Shown here one piece after another: positions 27,258 through 36,056 of a stretch of DNA of 64,000 nt (position 1 is its first letter; every line of letters begins with the position of its first letter). The position numbers were made by a program, and so were the translations under genes. This DNA comes from Mayfieldus sp038040285 (GTDB taxonomy: Bacteria > Actinomycetota > Thermoleophilia > Solirubrobacterales > 70-9): NCBI GenBank assembly GCA_038040285.1, contig JBBPIN010000001.1, forward strand, positions 1 through 64,000, given 5' to 3'. A model generated the notes under the pieces. It was given only the letters and a program-made list of their open reading frames with translations, had not been told where the DNA came from and made no database searches.

Positions 27258-28442
27258 TTAGCTGCCGTTGACTTCGAGGATGATTGCGTCGCCCTGGCCG
27301 CCGCCGCTGCAAATCGCGGCGCAGCCGAGGCCGCCGCCCCGACGCTTCAGCTCGTGGACCAGTGCCCCGACGATGCGGGCGCCGGAGGCGCCGATCGGAT
27401 GCCCGAGCGCGATCGCGCCGCCGTTCACATTCACCTTCTCGTCGTCGATGCCGAGCATCCGCATCGAGTTGATCGCGACCGAGGCGAACGCCTCGTTGAT
27501 CTCCCACAGGTCGACGTCCTCGGGCGACTTGCCGATCTTCTCCAGCGCCTGCTTGGCCGCCCCGGCAGGGGTCTTGGCGAGGTAGGCAAAGTCGTCGGCG
27601 ACCGTGCCGTAGGAGAGCACGCGTGCGAGCGGCTGTCGACTGTTGCGCTCCGCCCAATCGTCGGAGGCGACGACCACCGCTCCGGCGCCGTCGTTGACCC
27701 CCGGGGCGTTTCCGGCCGTGTGGGTCGCGTCGTCGTCGCCGATCGCCGGCAGCTTGGCGAGCGCCTCGATGGTGGTGTCGGGGCGGATCGCCTCGTCTGC
27801 CTCAACGGTGTCTTCGCCCTTGCGCGACTTCACGGTGACGCCGACGATCTCCTCGGCCAGCCGCCCCGCGTCGGTGGCCTCGGCGGCCAGCCGATGCGAG
27901 CGCTCGGCGAAGCGATCCATGTCGGGCCGCGTGATCTCGAGCTCGTTTGAGACCTCGCTCGCCTCGTTGATCATCTGCTTCTCGGTGAACGGGTTGGTCA
28001 GCCCGTCGTGGGTCATCGAGTCGACCGCCTGCACGTCGCCCATCCGGAAGCCGAAACGCGCGCCGGGCAACAGGTAGGGCGCCTGACTCATCGACTCCAT
28101 GCCGCCGGTCACGGCCAGCGCCAGGTCACCGGCGCGGATCGCCTGGTCCGCGAGGCCGATCGTGCGCATGCCCGAGGCGCAGACCTTGTTGACGGTCTCG
28201 GAGGGCACCTCGCGTGGGATGCCACCCTCCATCTGGGCCTGGCGGGACGGGATCTGCCCCTGGCCGGCCTGAAGCACCTGGCCGAAGATCACCTGTTCGA
28301 CCTGGTCGGCCCCGACCTCGGAGCGCTCCAGCGCCGCCTCGATCGCCTTGCCCCCCAGCTCCGTAGCGTCGAGCTTGGCGAAGCCGCCGCCCATCTTGCC
28401 GAACGGCGTTCGCGCGCTCCCGAGGATCACTGTGCTGGGCAT
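27258..28442 (-). CDS. Acetyl-CoA acetyltransferase (thiolase)
   Basis: A 394-residue thiolase. The acyl-accepting Cys is C88 in NKVCASGMRTIG. The C-terminal motifs GGAIALGHPIGASGARI and CSGGGQGDA carry the His and second Cys. It either condenses two acetyl-CoA or cleaves 3-ketoacyl-CoA. Length and motif spacing fit the biosynthetic/acetoacetyl class, but direction cannot be told. It ends four bases before the HAD gene and is preceded by an AAAGGGA ribosome site. Confidence 0.94.
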   Translation of the reverse strand: MPSTVILGSARTPFGKMGGGFAKLDATELGGKAIEAALERSEVGADQVEQVIFGQVLQAGQGQIPSRQAQMEGGIPREVPSETVNKVCASGMRTIGLADQAIRAGDLALAVTGGMESMSQAPYLLPGARFGFRMGDVQAVDSMTHDGLTNPFTEKQMINEASEVSNELEITRPDMDRFAERSHRLAAEATDAGRLAEEIVGVTVKSRKGEDTVEADEAIRPDTTIEALAKLPAIGDDDATHTAGNAPGVNDGAGAVVVASDDWAERNSRQPLARVLSYGTVADDFAYLAKTPAGAAKQALEKIGKSPEDVDLWEINEAFASVAINSMRMLGIDDEKVNVNGGAIALGHPIGASGARIVGALVHELKRRGGGLGCAAICSGGGQGDAIILEVNGS

Positions 28443-28510
28443 CTGTCCCTTTCTCTCGAATGCGGAACTTGCGACCTGACGATACCGAGGCGCGCCTCAG
28501 GTCCGGCGAC

Positions 28511-29512
28511 TCAATCCGAGCCGCAGTCGATGTCCGCCTGCAGACAGCGGGCGACGTGGAAGGCCTGCATCCCGGGGTCCCAGGCGCTGAACACGTCGCC
28601 GTGAATGGTCCGCACCGCCCCCGACGCGAGGCGCGCACCGCGCCCGTCGCGGATCGGCCAGGAGATCGAGAAGGTGATCGCCGGCACCGGCACTGGATGG
28701 CTCGATGGGCAGCGCGCTTCGCCCGCCGACCACTCCGAATAGAACATGTGGGACTTGTGGTCGGCGCTGTCGAGGCGCCTCCCGTCCCAGCAGTCGGGGA
28801 AGTTAAGCGAGAGGTGGATGCGCGACTCGGGGGGGCAGCTCGGCAGCGAAGACGGCTGGAGGTCGAGGCTCGCCTCGTCTAGGTCCTCGCGGGCGAGGCG
28901 CAGCGAGCGGCTGACCGCGGCAAGCCCCTGGCCGCCGCCGGAGCGGATCGCGTCGCGGCGATGCCGCAGGCGGCGAACCCGCGCACGCGCCTGGCGGAGG
29001 CGTTGCTTGGCGGCGCCCCGGCCCAGCACCGTGTCGTCGAACGCCTGGCCGTCGGAGCAGCTCCAGTCGACGAAGTCGTCGTCCTGGACCTCCTTCGCCT
29101 CGGCGTCGCCAGCGATCATCTGCAGGCCGTCGGGCAGCGGCTCGACGGTGGCCGGGTTGCGTCCGGCGGTCCGGTAGTAGACGGTCATCCCGGTCGCCGC
29201 GACCGGCTGGCCGTACTTGTAGAGGGTGGGGATCCAGTAGCCGGACTTGTCCTCCCCCCGCTCGCAGGTCGTACCCCCTTGCCGCATGCTCCCCAGGGTC
29301 GAGTTCGCGTTGGTGGAGCGGCTGCCGTAGAACTCGTGCGAGTGCGACGCGCCGTGGTGGTGTGGGTGGACGATCGGGTCGTCTCCAAGACGGTGCGAGA
29401 GGTCGCAGCTCACCGAGAAGAAGCCGTTGTTCCCGGGCGCAGCCACCGCGGCGGCGGAGCCGACGAGAGCGATTCCCCCGAGAGCCGCGGCAAGGATCCC
29501 CATCCGTGGCAT
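28511..29512 (-). CDS. Secreted DUF1996 protein
   Basis: A 333-residue exported protein. The signal peptide is about residues 1-25 (MPRMGILAAALGGIALVGSA). The DUF1996 domain is recognisable by DDPIVHPHHHGASHSHEFYG, WIPTLYKYGQPV, FPDCWDGRRLDSADHKSHM and the closing WPIRDGRG. A charged, coiled-coil-like insert rich in Arg/Ala/Leu sits at about residues 165-215. The family is often found in secreted fungal and actinobacterial proteins. Its function is unknown, although the His-rich start could bind metal. The ATG at 29512 follows TAGAAT by seven bases. Confidence 0.88.
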   Translation of the reverse strand: MPRMGILAAALGGIALVGSAAAVAAPGNNGFFSVSCDLSHRLGDDPIVHPHHHGASHSHEFYGSRSTNANSTLGSMRQGGTTCERGEDKSGYWIPTLYKYGQPVAATGMTVYYRTAGRNPATVEPLPDGLQMIAGDAEAKEVQDDDFVDWSCSDGQAFDDTVLGRGAAKQRLRQARARVRRLRHRRDAIRSGGGQGLAAVSRSLRLAREDLDEASLDLQPSSLPSCPPESRIHLSLNFPDCWDGRRLDSADHKSHMFYSEWSAGEARCPSSHPVPVPAITFSISWPIRDGRGARLASGAVRTIHGDVFSAWDPGMQAFHVARCLQADIDCGSD

Positions 29513-29519
29513 CGCGGCG

Positions 29520-29525
29520 ATTCTA
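29520..29525 (-). promoter_or_regulatory. Candidate -10 box for the DUF1996 gene
   Basis: On the minus strand TAGAAT lies seven bases before the ATG at 29512, consistent with a leaderless transcript in the roughly 100-base divergent gap. Confidence 0.45.
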
Positions 29526-29596
29526 GGCGCCGTCCTAGACGTCTGGCCGAAATCTCGACGAATGAACCAGTCGCGGCGCGGGTGCTCAGCCGCGAT

Positions 29597-29602
29597 TAGA
29601 CT
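29597..29602 (+). promoter_or_regulatory. Candidate -10 box for pepA
   Basis: TAGACT lies nine bases before the pepA ATG at 29612 and no Shine-Dalgarno sequence is seen between. Confidence 0.4.
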
Positions 29603-29611
29603 GGCCGCCGA

Positions 29612-31048
29612 ATGCAGGTCGACGTACGCGAGATATCGCCCCAGCAAGCCGATGCCGACCTCCTGGTGATCGGGACGTTCAAGGAAGTCGGCCTGCCGGA
29701 TGCCCTGAAGGACGCACCCGGCGCTGAAGATTTCAGCGACGGGTATCGAAAGACGACCGTCCTGCACCCGGAGGGACAGGGTCGGGTGCTCGCAGTCGGG
29801 CTTGGCGACGAGGAGGAGTTCGACGCCGAGCGCGCCAGGGTGGTGGCGGCCGTCGCGGCGGGCAAGGCGGGCAGGCTCGAAGCCGAGTCGGTGGCCTGGG
29901 TCGTCCCCGACACCGACAAGGCAGAGGCGGTCGCCGCTGGCCTCGTCGAGGGAACGATCCTCGCCTGCTGGCGCTTCGACCGCTTCCGCAAGCCCGAGGA
30001 GGATGAGTCCCGCCCCAGCATCGAGCAGCTGACGATCGTCGGCGCCGAGGCGCTGTCGCCGGCGGTCGACGCGGCCCGCATCGCCGCCGAGGCGCAGAAC
30101 CGGGCCCGCGAGCTTCAGCAACTGCCCGCCAACGTCGCGACGCCCAGCTTCCTCGCCGACCGCGCGGCCGAGATCGTCGCCTCGCACGACAAGGTCAGCT
30201 TCGAGGTGTTCGGCCGCGAGGAGATCTCCGACAAGGGGATGGGTGGGCTTGAGGCGGTCAGCCAGGGAACCGCCGAGGACCCGAAGCTGATCGTGCTCCG
30301 CTACGCGGGCGGCGGCGGTGGACCGACGGTCGGCCTGGTCGGCAAGGCGGTCACCTTCGATAGCGGCGGCATCTCGATCAAGCCGTCCCAGGCGATGCAC
30401 GAGATGAAGATGGACATGTCGGGCGGCGCAGCGGTGCTGGAGGCGATCGCCGCGATCGCCGAGCTCGAGCTGCCGGTCGAGCTGATCGGCGTCGTGCCGG
30501 CGACCGAGAACATGCCCTCCGGGACCGCTATCAAGCCCGGCGACGTGATCACCCAGTACAACGGCAAGACGGTCGAGGTCAACAACACAGACGCGGAGGG
30601 GCGGCTGATCCTCGCCGACGCGCTCGCATACTGCGTCGAGCTCGGTGCCGAGCGGGTGGTCGATCTGGCGACTCTGACCGGGGCGGTGCTGATCGCGCTC
30701 GGCTCCACCTACGCGGCGCTGATCTCCAACGACGACGAATGGGCCGGCGAGGTCACCGAGGCGGCGACGCGCAGCGGCGAGCTGGCCTGGCGGCTGCCGC
30801 TTCACGCCGACTACAAGGAGCTGACCAAGGGAACGATCGCCGACCTCACCAACGCATCGGCGAAGCGCAAGGCGGGCACGATCTACGCCGGCTCCTTTCT
30901 CGAGGAGTTCGTCGACGGCAAGCCCTGGGTGCACCTGGACATCGCCGGCACCGCCTGGGACACCGATCGCGCCTACGTCGGCAAGGGGCCCACCGGGTTC
31001 GGCGTGCGACTATTGGTCTCGCTGGCGCAGGACCTTTCGAAGACCTAG
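29612..31048 (+). CDS. pepA: Leucyl aminopeptidase (M17 family)
   Basis: A 478-residue M17 cytosolic aminopeptidase. The N-terminal domain is variable. The catalytic domain shows VGLVGKAVTFDSGGISIKPS, MKMDMSGGAAVLEA and the family signature NNTDAEGRL, which supplies two-zinc ligands, followed by DLATLTGA. It removes N-terminal residues from peptides as a hexamer. It is the first gene of a plus-strand operon, with the GMC oxidoreductase starting 13 bases after its stop. Confidence 0.96.
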   Translation: MQVDVREISPQQADADLLVIGTFKEVGLPDALKDAPGAEDFSDGYRKTTVLHPEGQGRVLAVGLGDEEEFDAERARVVAAVAAGKAGRLEAESVAWVVPDTDKAEAVAAGLVEGTILACWRFDRFRKPEEDESRPSIEQLTIVGAEALSPAVDAARIAAEAQNRARELQQLPANVATPSFLADRAAEIVASHDKVSFEVFGREEISDKGMGGLEAVSQGTAEDPKLIVLRYAGGGGGPTVGLVGKAVTFDSGGISIKPSQAMHEMKMDMSGGAAVLEAIAAIAELELPVELIGVVPATENMPSGTAIKPGDVITQYNGKTVEVNNTDAEGRLILADALAYCVELGAERVVDLATLTGAVLIALGSTYAALISNDDEWAGEVTEAATRSGELAWRLPLHADYKELTKGTIADLTNASAKRKAGTIYAGSFLEEFVDGKPWVHLDIAGTAWDTDRAYVGKGPTGFGVRLLVSLAQDLSKT

Positions 31049-31060
31049 GAGACGGAGCAA

Positions 31061-33124
31061 GTGGAATCTCGGCTGAGCGAACGGCAGCTTGCGACGCTGA
31101 GCCTGCTCTGCGACACCGTGGTGCCGGCGATCGAGCGCCAGCACGACCCGGACGGGTTCTGGGCGCGCAAGGCGACCGACGTCGGCGCGGACCTCGCACT
31201 CGCGGACGTCCTCTCCGCGCTGCCCTCTGAGGAGCTGGAGGGAATCGGGCAGCTACTCGACGAGATCGAGGGCCAGGGATTCAGCCGCGCGTCGGCGCGC
31301 TCGCGTGAGCAGATCCTTCGCACCTTGGCCCTGGTGAGCCCCGAGGCGGCGGTCGGCGTCGACGCGCTTGTCAGCGGGGCGTTGTTCATGGCCTACGGGA
31401 TCCCCGATCCGCAGACCGGGCAGAACCCGATGTGGCGAACCTTCGGCTATCCGGGCCCGATCAGCGCCCCGCCGCAGGAGCCGCGCTCGCTCGAGCCACT
31501 GCTCCCCGACGCCGACGAGCTGAGCCTGGACGCCGACGCGGTGGTGGTCGGCTCCGGCGCCGGCGGAGGGGTGATCGCCGGCATGCTGGCCGCCAGCGGG
31601 CTTGAGGTGGTCGTTCTGGAGGCAGGCGGTTATTTCGACCGCGCCGACTTCAACATGCTCGAGCTTTGGGCGTTCCAGAACCTCTACTACCGCGGCGGCC
31701 CGACCCCGACCGCGGATCGCAACGTCAGCATGCAGGCCGGCTTCACGGTCGGGGGCGGCACGACCGTCAACTGGACCAACTGCCTGCGCACGCGGCCCTG
31801 GGTGCGCGAACAGTGGGCACAGGAGTTCGGGCTCGAGGGCGTCGACGGCCCCGAGTTCGACCGCCACATGGACGCGGTCATGGAGCGGATCGGCGCCAAC
31901 GAGCAGTGCAGCGACTTCAACGGCCCGACCCAACGCATGAAGGAGGGCGCCGAGCGGCTCGGGTGGTCGTTCGAGCGGGTGATTCGCAACACCGACCCGG
32001 CGACCTACACACCCGAGTCGGCGGGCTATCTCGGATTCGGCGACCAGACCGGCTCCAAGCAGAGCACGGCGCGCACCTACCTGCGCGACGTCGCCGAGGC
32101 CGGCGGCGTGATCCTCGCCCGTACCTCGGCGAAGCGGATCCTGGTCGATGCAGGGCGCGCGGCGGGCGTGGAGGCCACCTATCACGACCCCGAGAGCGGG
32201 CGCTCGGCCGCGGTCACCGTGCACGCCTCGATCGTCGTCGTCGCCTGCGGGTCGCTCGAGTCGCCGGCCCTGCTGTTGCGCTCGGGCATCGGCGGGCCGG
32301 CGGTCGGCCAGAACCTGCGCTTGCACCCGTGCACCGCGGTGTTCGCCTACTACGGCGAGGACCAGCGCTCCTGGTGGGGTGCTCCCCACACCGGCGTCGT
32401 CGACGAGTTCGCGAACATCGAGGACGGCTACGGCTTTCTGATCGAGACGGCCCAGTACACGACCGGGCTCGGCGCCTCGGCGCTGCCCTACACCGACCCG
32501 CGACGCCACAAGGAGATGACGCACGAGTTCGCGCGCGGCGCCAGCTTCATCGGCCTACTGCGCGACCGCGGCGCCGGCCAGGTGACAATCGACGCCGACG
32601 GCAACGCCGTCCACCTCTACTCGTTGACCGACGAGCTCGACGTCCGCAACAGCCATCGCGCGATCGACGCCCAGGCAAGGCTTCACGAGGCGGCCGGCGC
32701 CCTGGAGATCTACTCGCTGGCGGCCGGCCTGCCGCACTGGCGGCGCGGCGAGGATCTCGACCGGTTCATATCCCATGCCCAGCGGGTCCCGCTCGCGGCA
32801 GGCGGTCAGAAGCTCTTCTCCGCCCACCAGATGGGCAGCTGCCGGATGGGAACCGATCCCGGGACCAGTGTCGCCGGCCCCTGGGGCGAGCTGCACGACA
32901 TGCCAGGGGTCTGGATCGGCGACGGCAGCGCGATGCCGACCGCCTCCGGCACCAACCCGATGATCTCGATCATGGCCCTCGCCCACCGCACCGCGGAGGC
33001 GATCACAGCGGCGGCGCCATCGGCCGTCGAGCCGAGCCAACAGACTGCGACACCGAGAACAATTGCGGCGGCTTCGCCGCCTGACACGCCTGTGCCGGCG
33101 CGCAACGCGCCGGCCAACACATAG
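31061..33124 (+). CDS. GMC-family alcohol oxidoreductase with N-terminal helical domain
   Basis: A 687-residue flavoprotein. Residues 1-130 form a helical domain resembling gluconate-dehydrogenase subunit 3-type domains (LSLLCDTVVPAIERQHDPDG). The FAD loop is VVVGSGAGGGVIAGMLAASG at 161-180, with EAGGYF after it. C-terminal GMC marks are FSAHQMGSCRMG, with the likely catalytic His, and the Asn-containing ASGTNPMISIMALAHR. This layout matches long-chain alcohol oxidases. The last 20 codons are supplied by an R1 repeat inserted at the 3' end. The GTG at 31061 has GGAGACGGAG upstream. The aldehyde product would go to the next gene. Confidence 0.9.
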   Translation: MESRLSERQLATLSLLCDTVVPAIERQHDPDGFWARKATDVGADLALADVLSALPSEELEGIGQLLDEIEGQGFSRASARSREQILRTLALVSPEAAVGVDALVSGALFMAYGIPDPQTGQNPMWRTFGYPGPISAPPQEPRSLEPLLPDADELSLDADAVVVGSGAGGGVIAGMLAASGLEVVVLEAGGYFDRADFNMLELWAFQNLYYRGGPTPTADRNVSMQAGFTVGGGTTVNWTNCLRTRPWVREQWAQEFGLEGVDGPEFDRHMDAVMERIGANEQCSDFNGPTQRMKEGAERLGWSFERVIRNTDPATYTPESAGYLGFGDQTGSKQSTARTYLRDVAEAGGVILARTSAKRILVDAGRAAGVEATYHDPESGRSAAVTVHASIVVVACGSLESPALLLRSGIGGPAVGQNLRLHPCTAVFAYYGEDQRSWWGAPHTGVVDEFANIEDGYGFLIETAQYTTGLGASALPYTDPRRHKEMTHEFARGASFIGLLRDRGAGQVTIDADGNAVHLYSLTDELDVRNSHRAIDAQARLHEAAGALEIYSLAAGLPHWRRGEDLDRFISHAQRVPLAAGGQKLFSAHQMGSCRMGTDPGTSVAGPWGELHDMPGVWIGDGSAMPTASGTNPMISIMALAHRTAEAITAAAPSAVEPSQQTATPRTIAAASPPDTPVPARNAPANT
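33059..33120. repeat. Dispersed two-hairpin repeat, family R1, copy B
   Basis: It aligns along its length with 4091-4153. Hairpin one is GGCGGC/GCCGCC (33067-33072 with 33076-33081). Hairpin two is a perfect nine-pair stem, GCCGGCGCG with CGCGCCGGC, around CAA (33094-33114). It lies inside the end of the GMC coding region and provides its last codons and stop context. Confidence 0.75.
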
Positions 33125-33132
33125 GAGGATCA

Positions 33133-34569
33133 GTGGCGACCACCACTCAGCAGGACGTACGCGAGAAGCTCTTGATCGGGGGACAGTGGGTCGATCCGCA
33201 GGGATCGGAGCGGATCGAGGTGATCAACCCGACCACCGAGGAGTCGATGGGCTCGATTCCCGAGGGATCGCCGCAGGACGTCGACCGCGCCGTGGCGGCG
33301 GCGCGCGACGCGTTCGAGGATTGGTCGCAGACGAGCCAGGAGCAGCGTGCCGGCCTGCTGAGGGCGATCGCAGCCGGCCTCGACGAGCGCGCGGACGAGG
33401 TCGCCGCGACCGTGTCGGCGGAGCTGGGCATGCCGCTGAAGCTCTCGCGCCGGATCCAGGCCGGGCTGCCGATCGCGTCGTTCGCGTCGATGCCGGAGTT
33501 GATGGAAGAGGTCGCCTGGGAGGAGGAGGTTGGGAACTCGCTGATCGTCCGCGAGCCGATCGGCGTGCTGGGAGCGATCACGCCCTGGAACTACCCGCTG
33601 CACCAGATCTGCGCCAAGGTCGCGCCGGCGCTGGCAGCCGGCTGCACGGTTGTGCTCAAGCCCAGCGAGGTTGCGCCGCTGAACGCCTTCATCCTCGCCG
33701 AGGTAGTCGAGGCGGCCGGCCTTCCCCCCGGAGTCTTCAATCTCGTCACCGGAACCGGGCCGGTCACCGGCGAGGCGATCGCCGCCCACCCCGGCGTCGA
33801 TATCGTCTCCTTCACCGGCTCGACGAAGGCCGGCAGACGGGTCAGCGAGCTGGCCGCGGAGACCGTGAAGTCGGTGACCTTGGAGTTGGGCGGCAAGAGC
33901 CCCAGCCTGATCCTCGACGACGCGGACCTCGCCGCGGCGGTGCCCGACACGGTCAGCAAGTGCTTCCTCAACTCGGGCCAGACCTGCAACGCGCTGACCC
34001 GGATGCTGGTGCCACGCGAGATGCTCGCCGAGGCCGCCGGGATTGCCGCCGCCGCGGCCGAGAAGTTCACCCCCGGCGACCCCTTCGACGAGGCGACACG
34101 TCTCGGCCCCCTGGTCTCCGACCCCCAGCGCCAGCGGGTGCGCGGCTACATCGAGAAGGGAAGCGAGGAGGGCGCCGAGCTGGTGACCGGCGGTGCCGAG
34201 CCGCCCGAGGGGCTGGAGCGCGGCTATTTCGTGCGGCCCACGGTCTTCTCGGGGGTCGAAAACTCAATGACGATCGCCCAGGAGGAGATCTTCGGGCCGG
34301 TGCTCTCGGTCATCCCCTACTCCGATCAGGAAGAGGGGGTGCGAATCGCCAACGACACGATCTACGGCCTTGCGGGTGCTGTCTGGTCCGCGGACTCAGA
34401 GCGGGCCGTGGGCGTGGCCCGCCGCCTGCGCACCGGCCAGGTCGACATCAACGGCGCCGCGTTCAACCCGCTGGCCCCGTTCGGCGGCTACAAGCAGTCA
34501 GGGCACGGTCGCGAGCTGGGGCGCTTCGCGATCGAGGAGTACCTGCAGCCGAAGGCCCTGCAGCTCTGA
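33133..34569 (+). CDS. NAD(P)-dependent aldehyde dehydrogenase
   Basis: A 478-residue aldehyde dehydrogenase. Catalytic Cys is C285 in FLNSGQTCNA, the general base is E251 in LELGGKSP, and the cofactor-binding segments ITPWNYPLHQ and FTGSTKAGR are intact. EEIFGPVLSVIPY and FGGYKQSGHGRELG complete the family pattern. It oxidises an aldehyde to the acid. Lying between an alcohol oxidoreductase and an acyl-CoA dehydrogenase, it probably takes an aliphatic aldehyde. GTG start at 33133 behind TAGGAGG. Confidence 0.94.
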   Translation: MATTTQQDVREKLLIGGQWVDPQGSERIEVINPTTEESMGSIPEGSPQDVDRAVAAARDAFEDWSQTSQEQRAGLLRAIAAGLDERADEVAATVSAELGMPLKLSRRIQAGLPIASFASMPELMEEVAWEEEVGNSLIVREPIGVLGAITPWNYPLHQICAKVAPALAAGCTVVLKPSEVAPLNAFILAEVVEAAGLPPGVFNLVTGTGPVTGEAIAAHPGVDIVSFTGSTKAGRRVSELAAETVKSVTLELGGKSPSLILDDADLAAAVPDTVSKCFLNSGQTCNALTRMLVPREMLAEAAGIAAAAAEKFTPGDPFDEATRLGPLVSDPQRQRVRGYIEKGSEEGAELVTGGAEPPEGLERGYFVRPTVFSGVENSMTIAQEEIFGPVLSVIPYSDQEEGVRIANDTIYGLAGAVWSADSERAVGVARRLRTGQVDINGAAFNPLAPFGGYKQSGHGRELGRFAIEEYLQPKALQL

Positions 34570-34573
34570 ATCT

Positions 34574-35719
34574 GTGAACTTCGAGCCAAGCGACGAGCAG
34601 CGGCTGCTGCGCGACACGGTGCGCGCCTTCGCGCGCGAGGAGATCGCGCCGGTCGCCGAAGAGTTGGACCGAACCAAGAGCTTTCCCTACGAGCTGGTGG
34701 CGAAGATGGGAGAGCTGGGGCTGATGGGGATCCCGTTCCCGCAGGAGAGCGGCGGGGGCGGCGCCGACACGCTCGCCTACACGATGGCGATAGAGGAGCT
34801 GGCGCGGGTTGACTCCTCGGTCGCGATTACGGTTGCGGCCCATACCTCCCTTGGCACGATGCCGATCCACCTCTGGGGAACCGACGAGCAGCGCTCCGAG
34901 TGGCTGCCCATGCTTTGCCGCGGCGAGAAGCTGGCCGCATTCGGGCTCACCGAGCCCGGGGCGGGCTCCGACGCCGGCAACGCCAGCACGACGGCCGAGC
35001 TCAGCGACGGCGAGTGGGTGATCAACGGCGCAAAGCAGTTCATCACCAACTCGGGCACCGAGATCTCGGGCTGCGTGACGATCACCGCCGTCACCGATCG
35101 CTCGGACGGACGCAAGGAGATCTCCGACATCATCGTCCCCAATGGCACGCCCGGCTACGAGCAGGGCGAGCCGTACCGCAAGATGGGTTGGAACGCCTCC
35201 GACACCCGCCCACTCTCATTCGACGACTGCCGGGTGCCGGAGTCAAACCTCCTCGGCCGGCGCGGCGACGGCTTCAAGCAGTTCCTGCAGATCCTCGACG
35301 GCGGGCGGATCGGGGTGTCGGCGATGGGGGTTGGCCTCGCGCAGGGGGCGCTCGACGAGGCGATCGCCTACGCGAAGGAGCGCCGCGCCTTCGGTCAGCC
35401 GATCTCGAGCTTTCAGGCGATCCAGGCAAAGATCGCCGACCTCTCGGCCCAGATCGAAGCGGCGCGGCTGCTGACCTACCGCGCGGCGATGGAGAAGGAC
35501 CGCGAGCAGCCGTTCACGCTCACCGCCGCGCAGGCGAAGCTGATCACCGGCCGGCTCGCGGTGCGCGCGACCGAAGAGGCGGTGCAGATCCACGGCGGCT
35601 ACGGCTATATCGAGGAGTACCCGGTCTGCCGCTTCTATCGCGACGCCAAGATCCTCACGATCGGCGAGGGCACCGACGAGGTGCAGCAGATGGTGATCGC
35701 GCGCCAGCTCGGCTGCTAG
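34574..35719 (+). CDS. Acyl-CoA dehydrogenase
   Basis: A 381-residue FAD acyl-CoA dehydrogenase that forms the trans-2-enoyl-CoA. AAFGLTEPGAGSDAG is the first family signature. QPISSFQAIQAKIAD and QIHGGYGYIEEYPVCRFYRDAK are the C-terminal helices. The catalytic Glu lies in ILTIGEGTDEVQ, the position used by short- and branched-chain enzymes. Electrons go to ETF (etfA/etfB at 17629-19562). The GTG at 34574 is five bases after the ALDH stop. Confidence 0.95.
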   Translation: MNFEPSDEQRLLRDTVRAFAREEIAPVAEELDRTKSFPYELVAKMGELGLMGIPFPQESGGGGADTLAYTMAIEELARVDSSVAITVAAHTSLGTMPIHLWGTDEQRSEWLPMLCRGEKLAAFGLTEPGAGSDAGNASTTAELSDGEWVINGAKQFITNSGTEISGCVTITAVTDRSDGRKEISDIIVPNGTPGYEQGEPYRKMGWNASDTRPLSFDDCRVPESNLLGRRGDGFKQFLQILDGGRIGVSAMGVGLAQGALDEAIAYAKERRAFGQPISSFQAIQAKIADLSAQIEAARLLTYRAAMEKDREQPFTLTAAQAKLITGRLAVRATEEAVQIHGGYGYIEEYPVCRFYRDAKILTIGEGTDEVQQMVIARQLGC

Positions 35720-35741
35720 ACGGCCGGACAGGCACGCTGAT

Positions 35742-35756
35742 TCCGCAGCTTGCGGA
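35742..35756 (+). terminator. Small hairpin after the acyl-CoA dehydrogenase gene
   Basis: TCCGCA (35742-35747) pairs with TGCGGA (35751-35756) around GCT, 23 bases beyond the stop codon at the end of the pepA operon. It is followed by GTGATTTC, so any terminator is weak. Confidence 0.35.
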
Positions 35757-35838
35757 GTGATTTCAGGCACCCCCTGGCGCGCCGACCGACGGCGCAGCGA
35801 GACTTACGTCCGTTCTGTCACGAGTCGTGGAGGTGGAG

Positions 35839-36045
35839 ATGGACGAGGAGAGAGACACCCGCTGGCAGGAGATCATGGATGCCCAGGCGGACTTCGCAGA
35901 TCAGCCTGGTAAGTTGCACGAGGTTGGGCAAGGCAGCCCGCCACGGCGGCGCGGTGGCCGCAAATCGGAGCAGTTCAACGAGGCACTCTCCGATTTGGGC
36001 AGCTGGTCGTCGCTGGACGAGCCCCGCCGTCGACTGTCAGCCTGA
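35839..36045 (+). CDS. Small charged hypothetical protein
   Basis: A 68-residue, very hydrophilic protein that I do not recognise. It opens MDEERDTRWQEIMDAQADFA, has a basic stretch PPRRRGGRKSEQ in the middle and ends DEPRRRLSA. The ATG at 35839 has a clear GGAGG five bases upstream (35829-35833), which argues for a real gene. Probably soluble, possibly nucleic-acid or protein binding. Its end is convergent with the PRC-barrel gene 11 bases away. Confidence 0.6.
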   Translation: MDEERDTRWQEIMDAQADFADQPGKLHEVGQGSPPRRRGGRKSEQFNEALSDLGSWSSLDEPRRRLSA

Positions 36046-36056
36046 AGCGGACCTGA

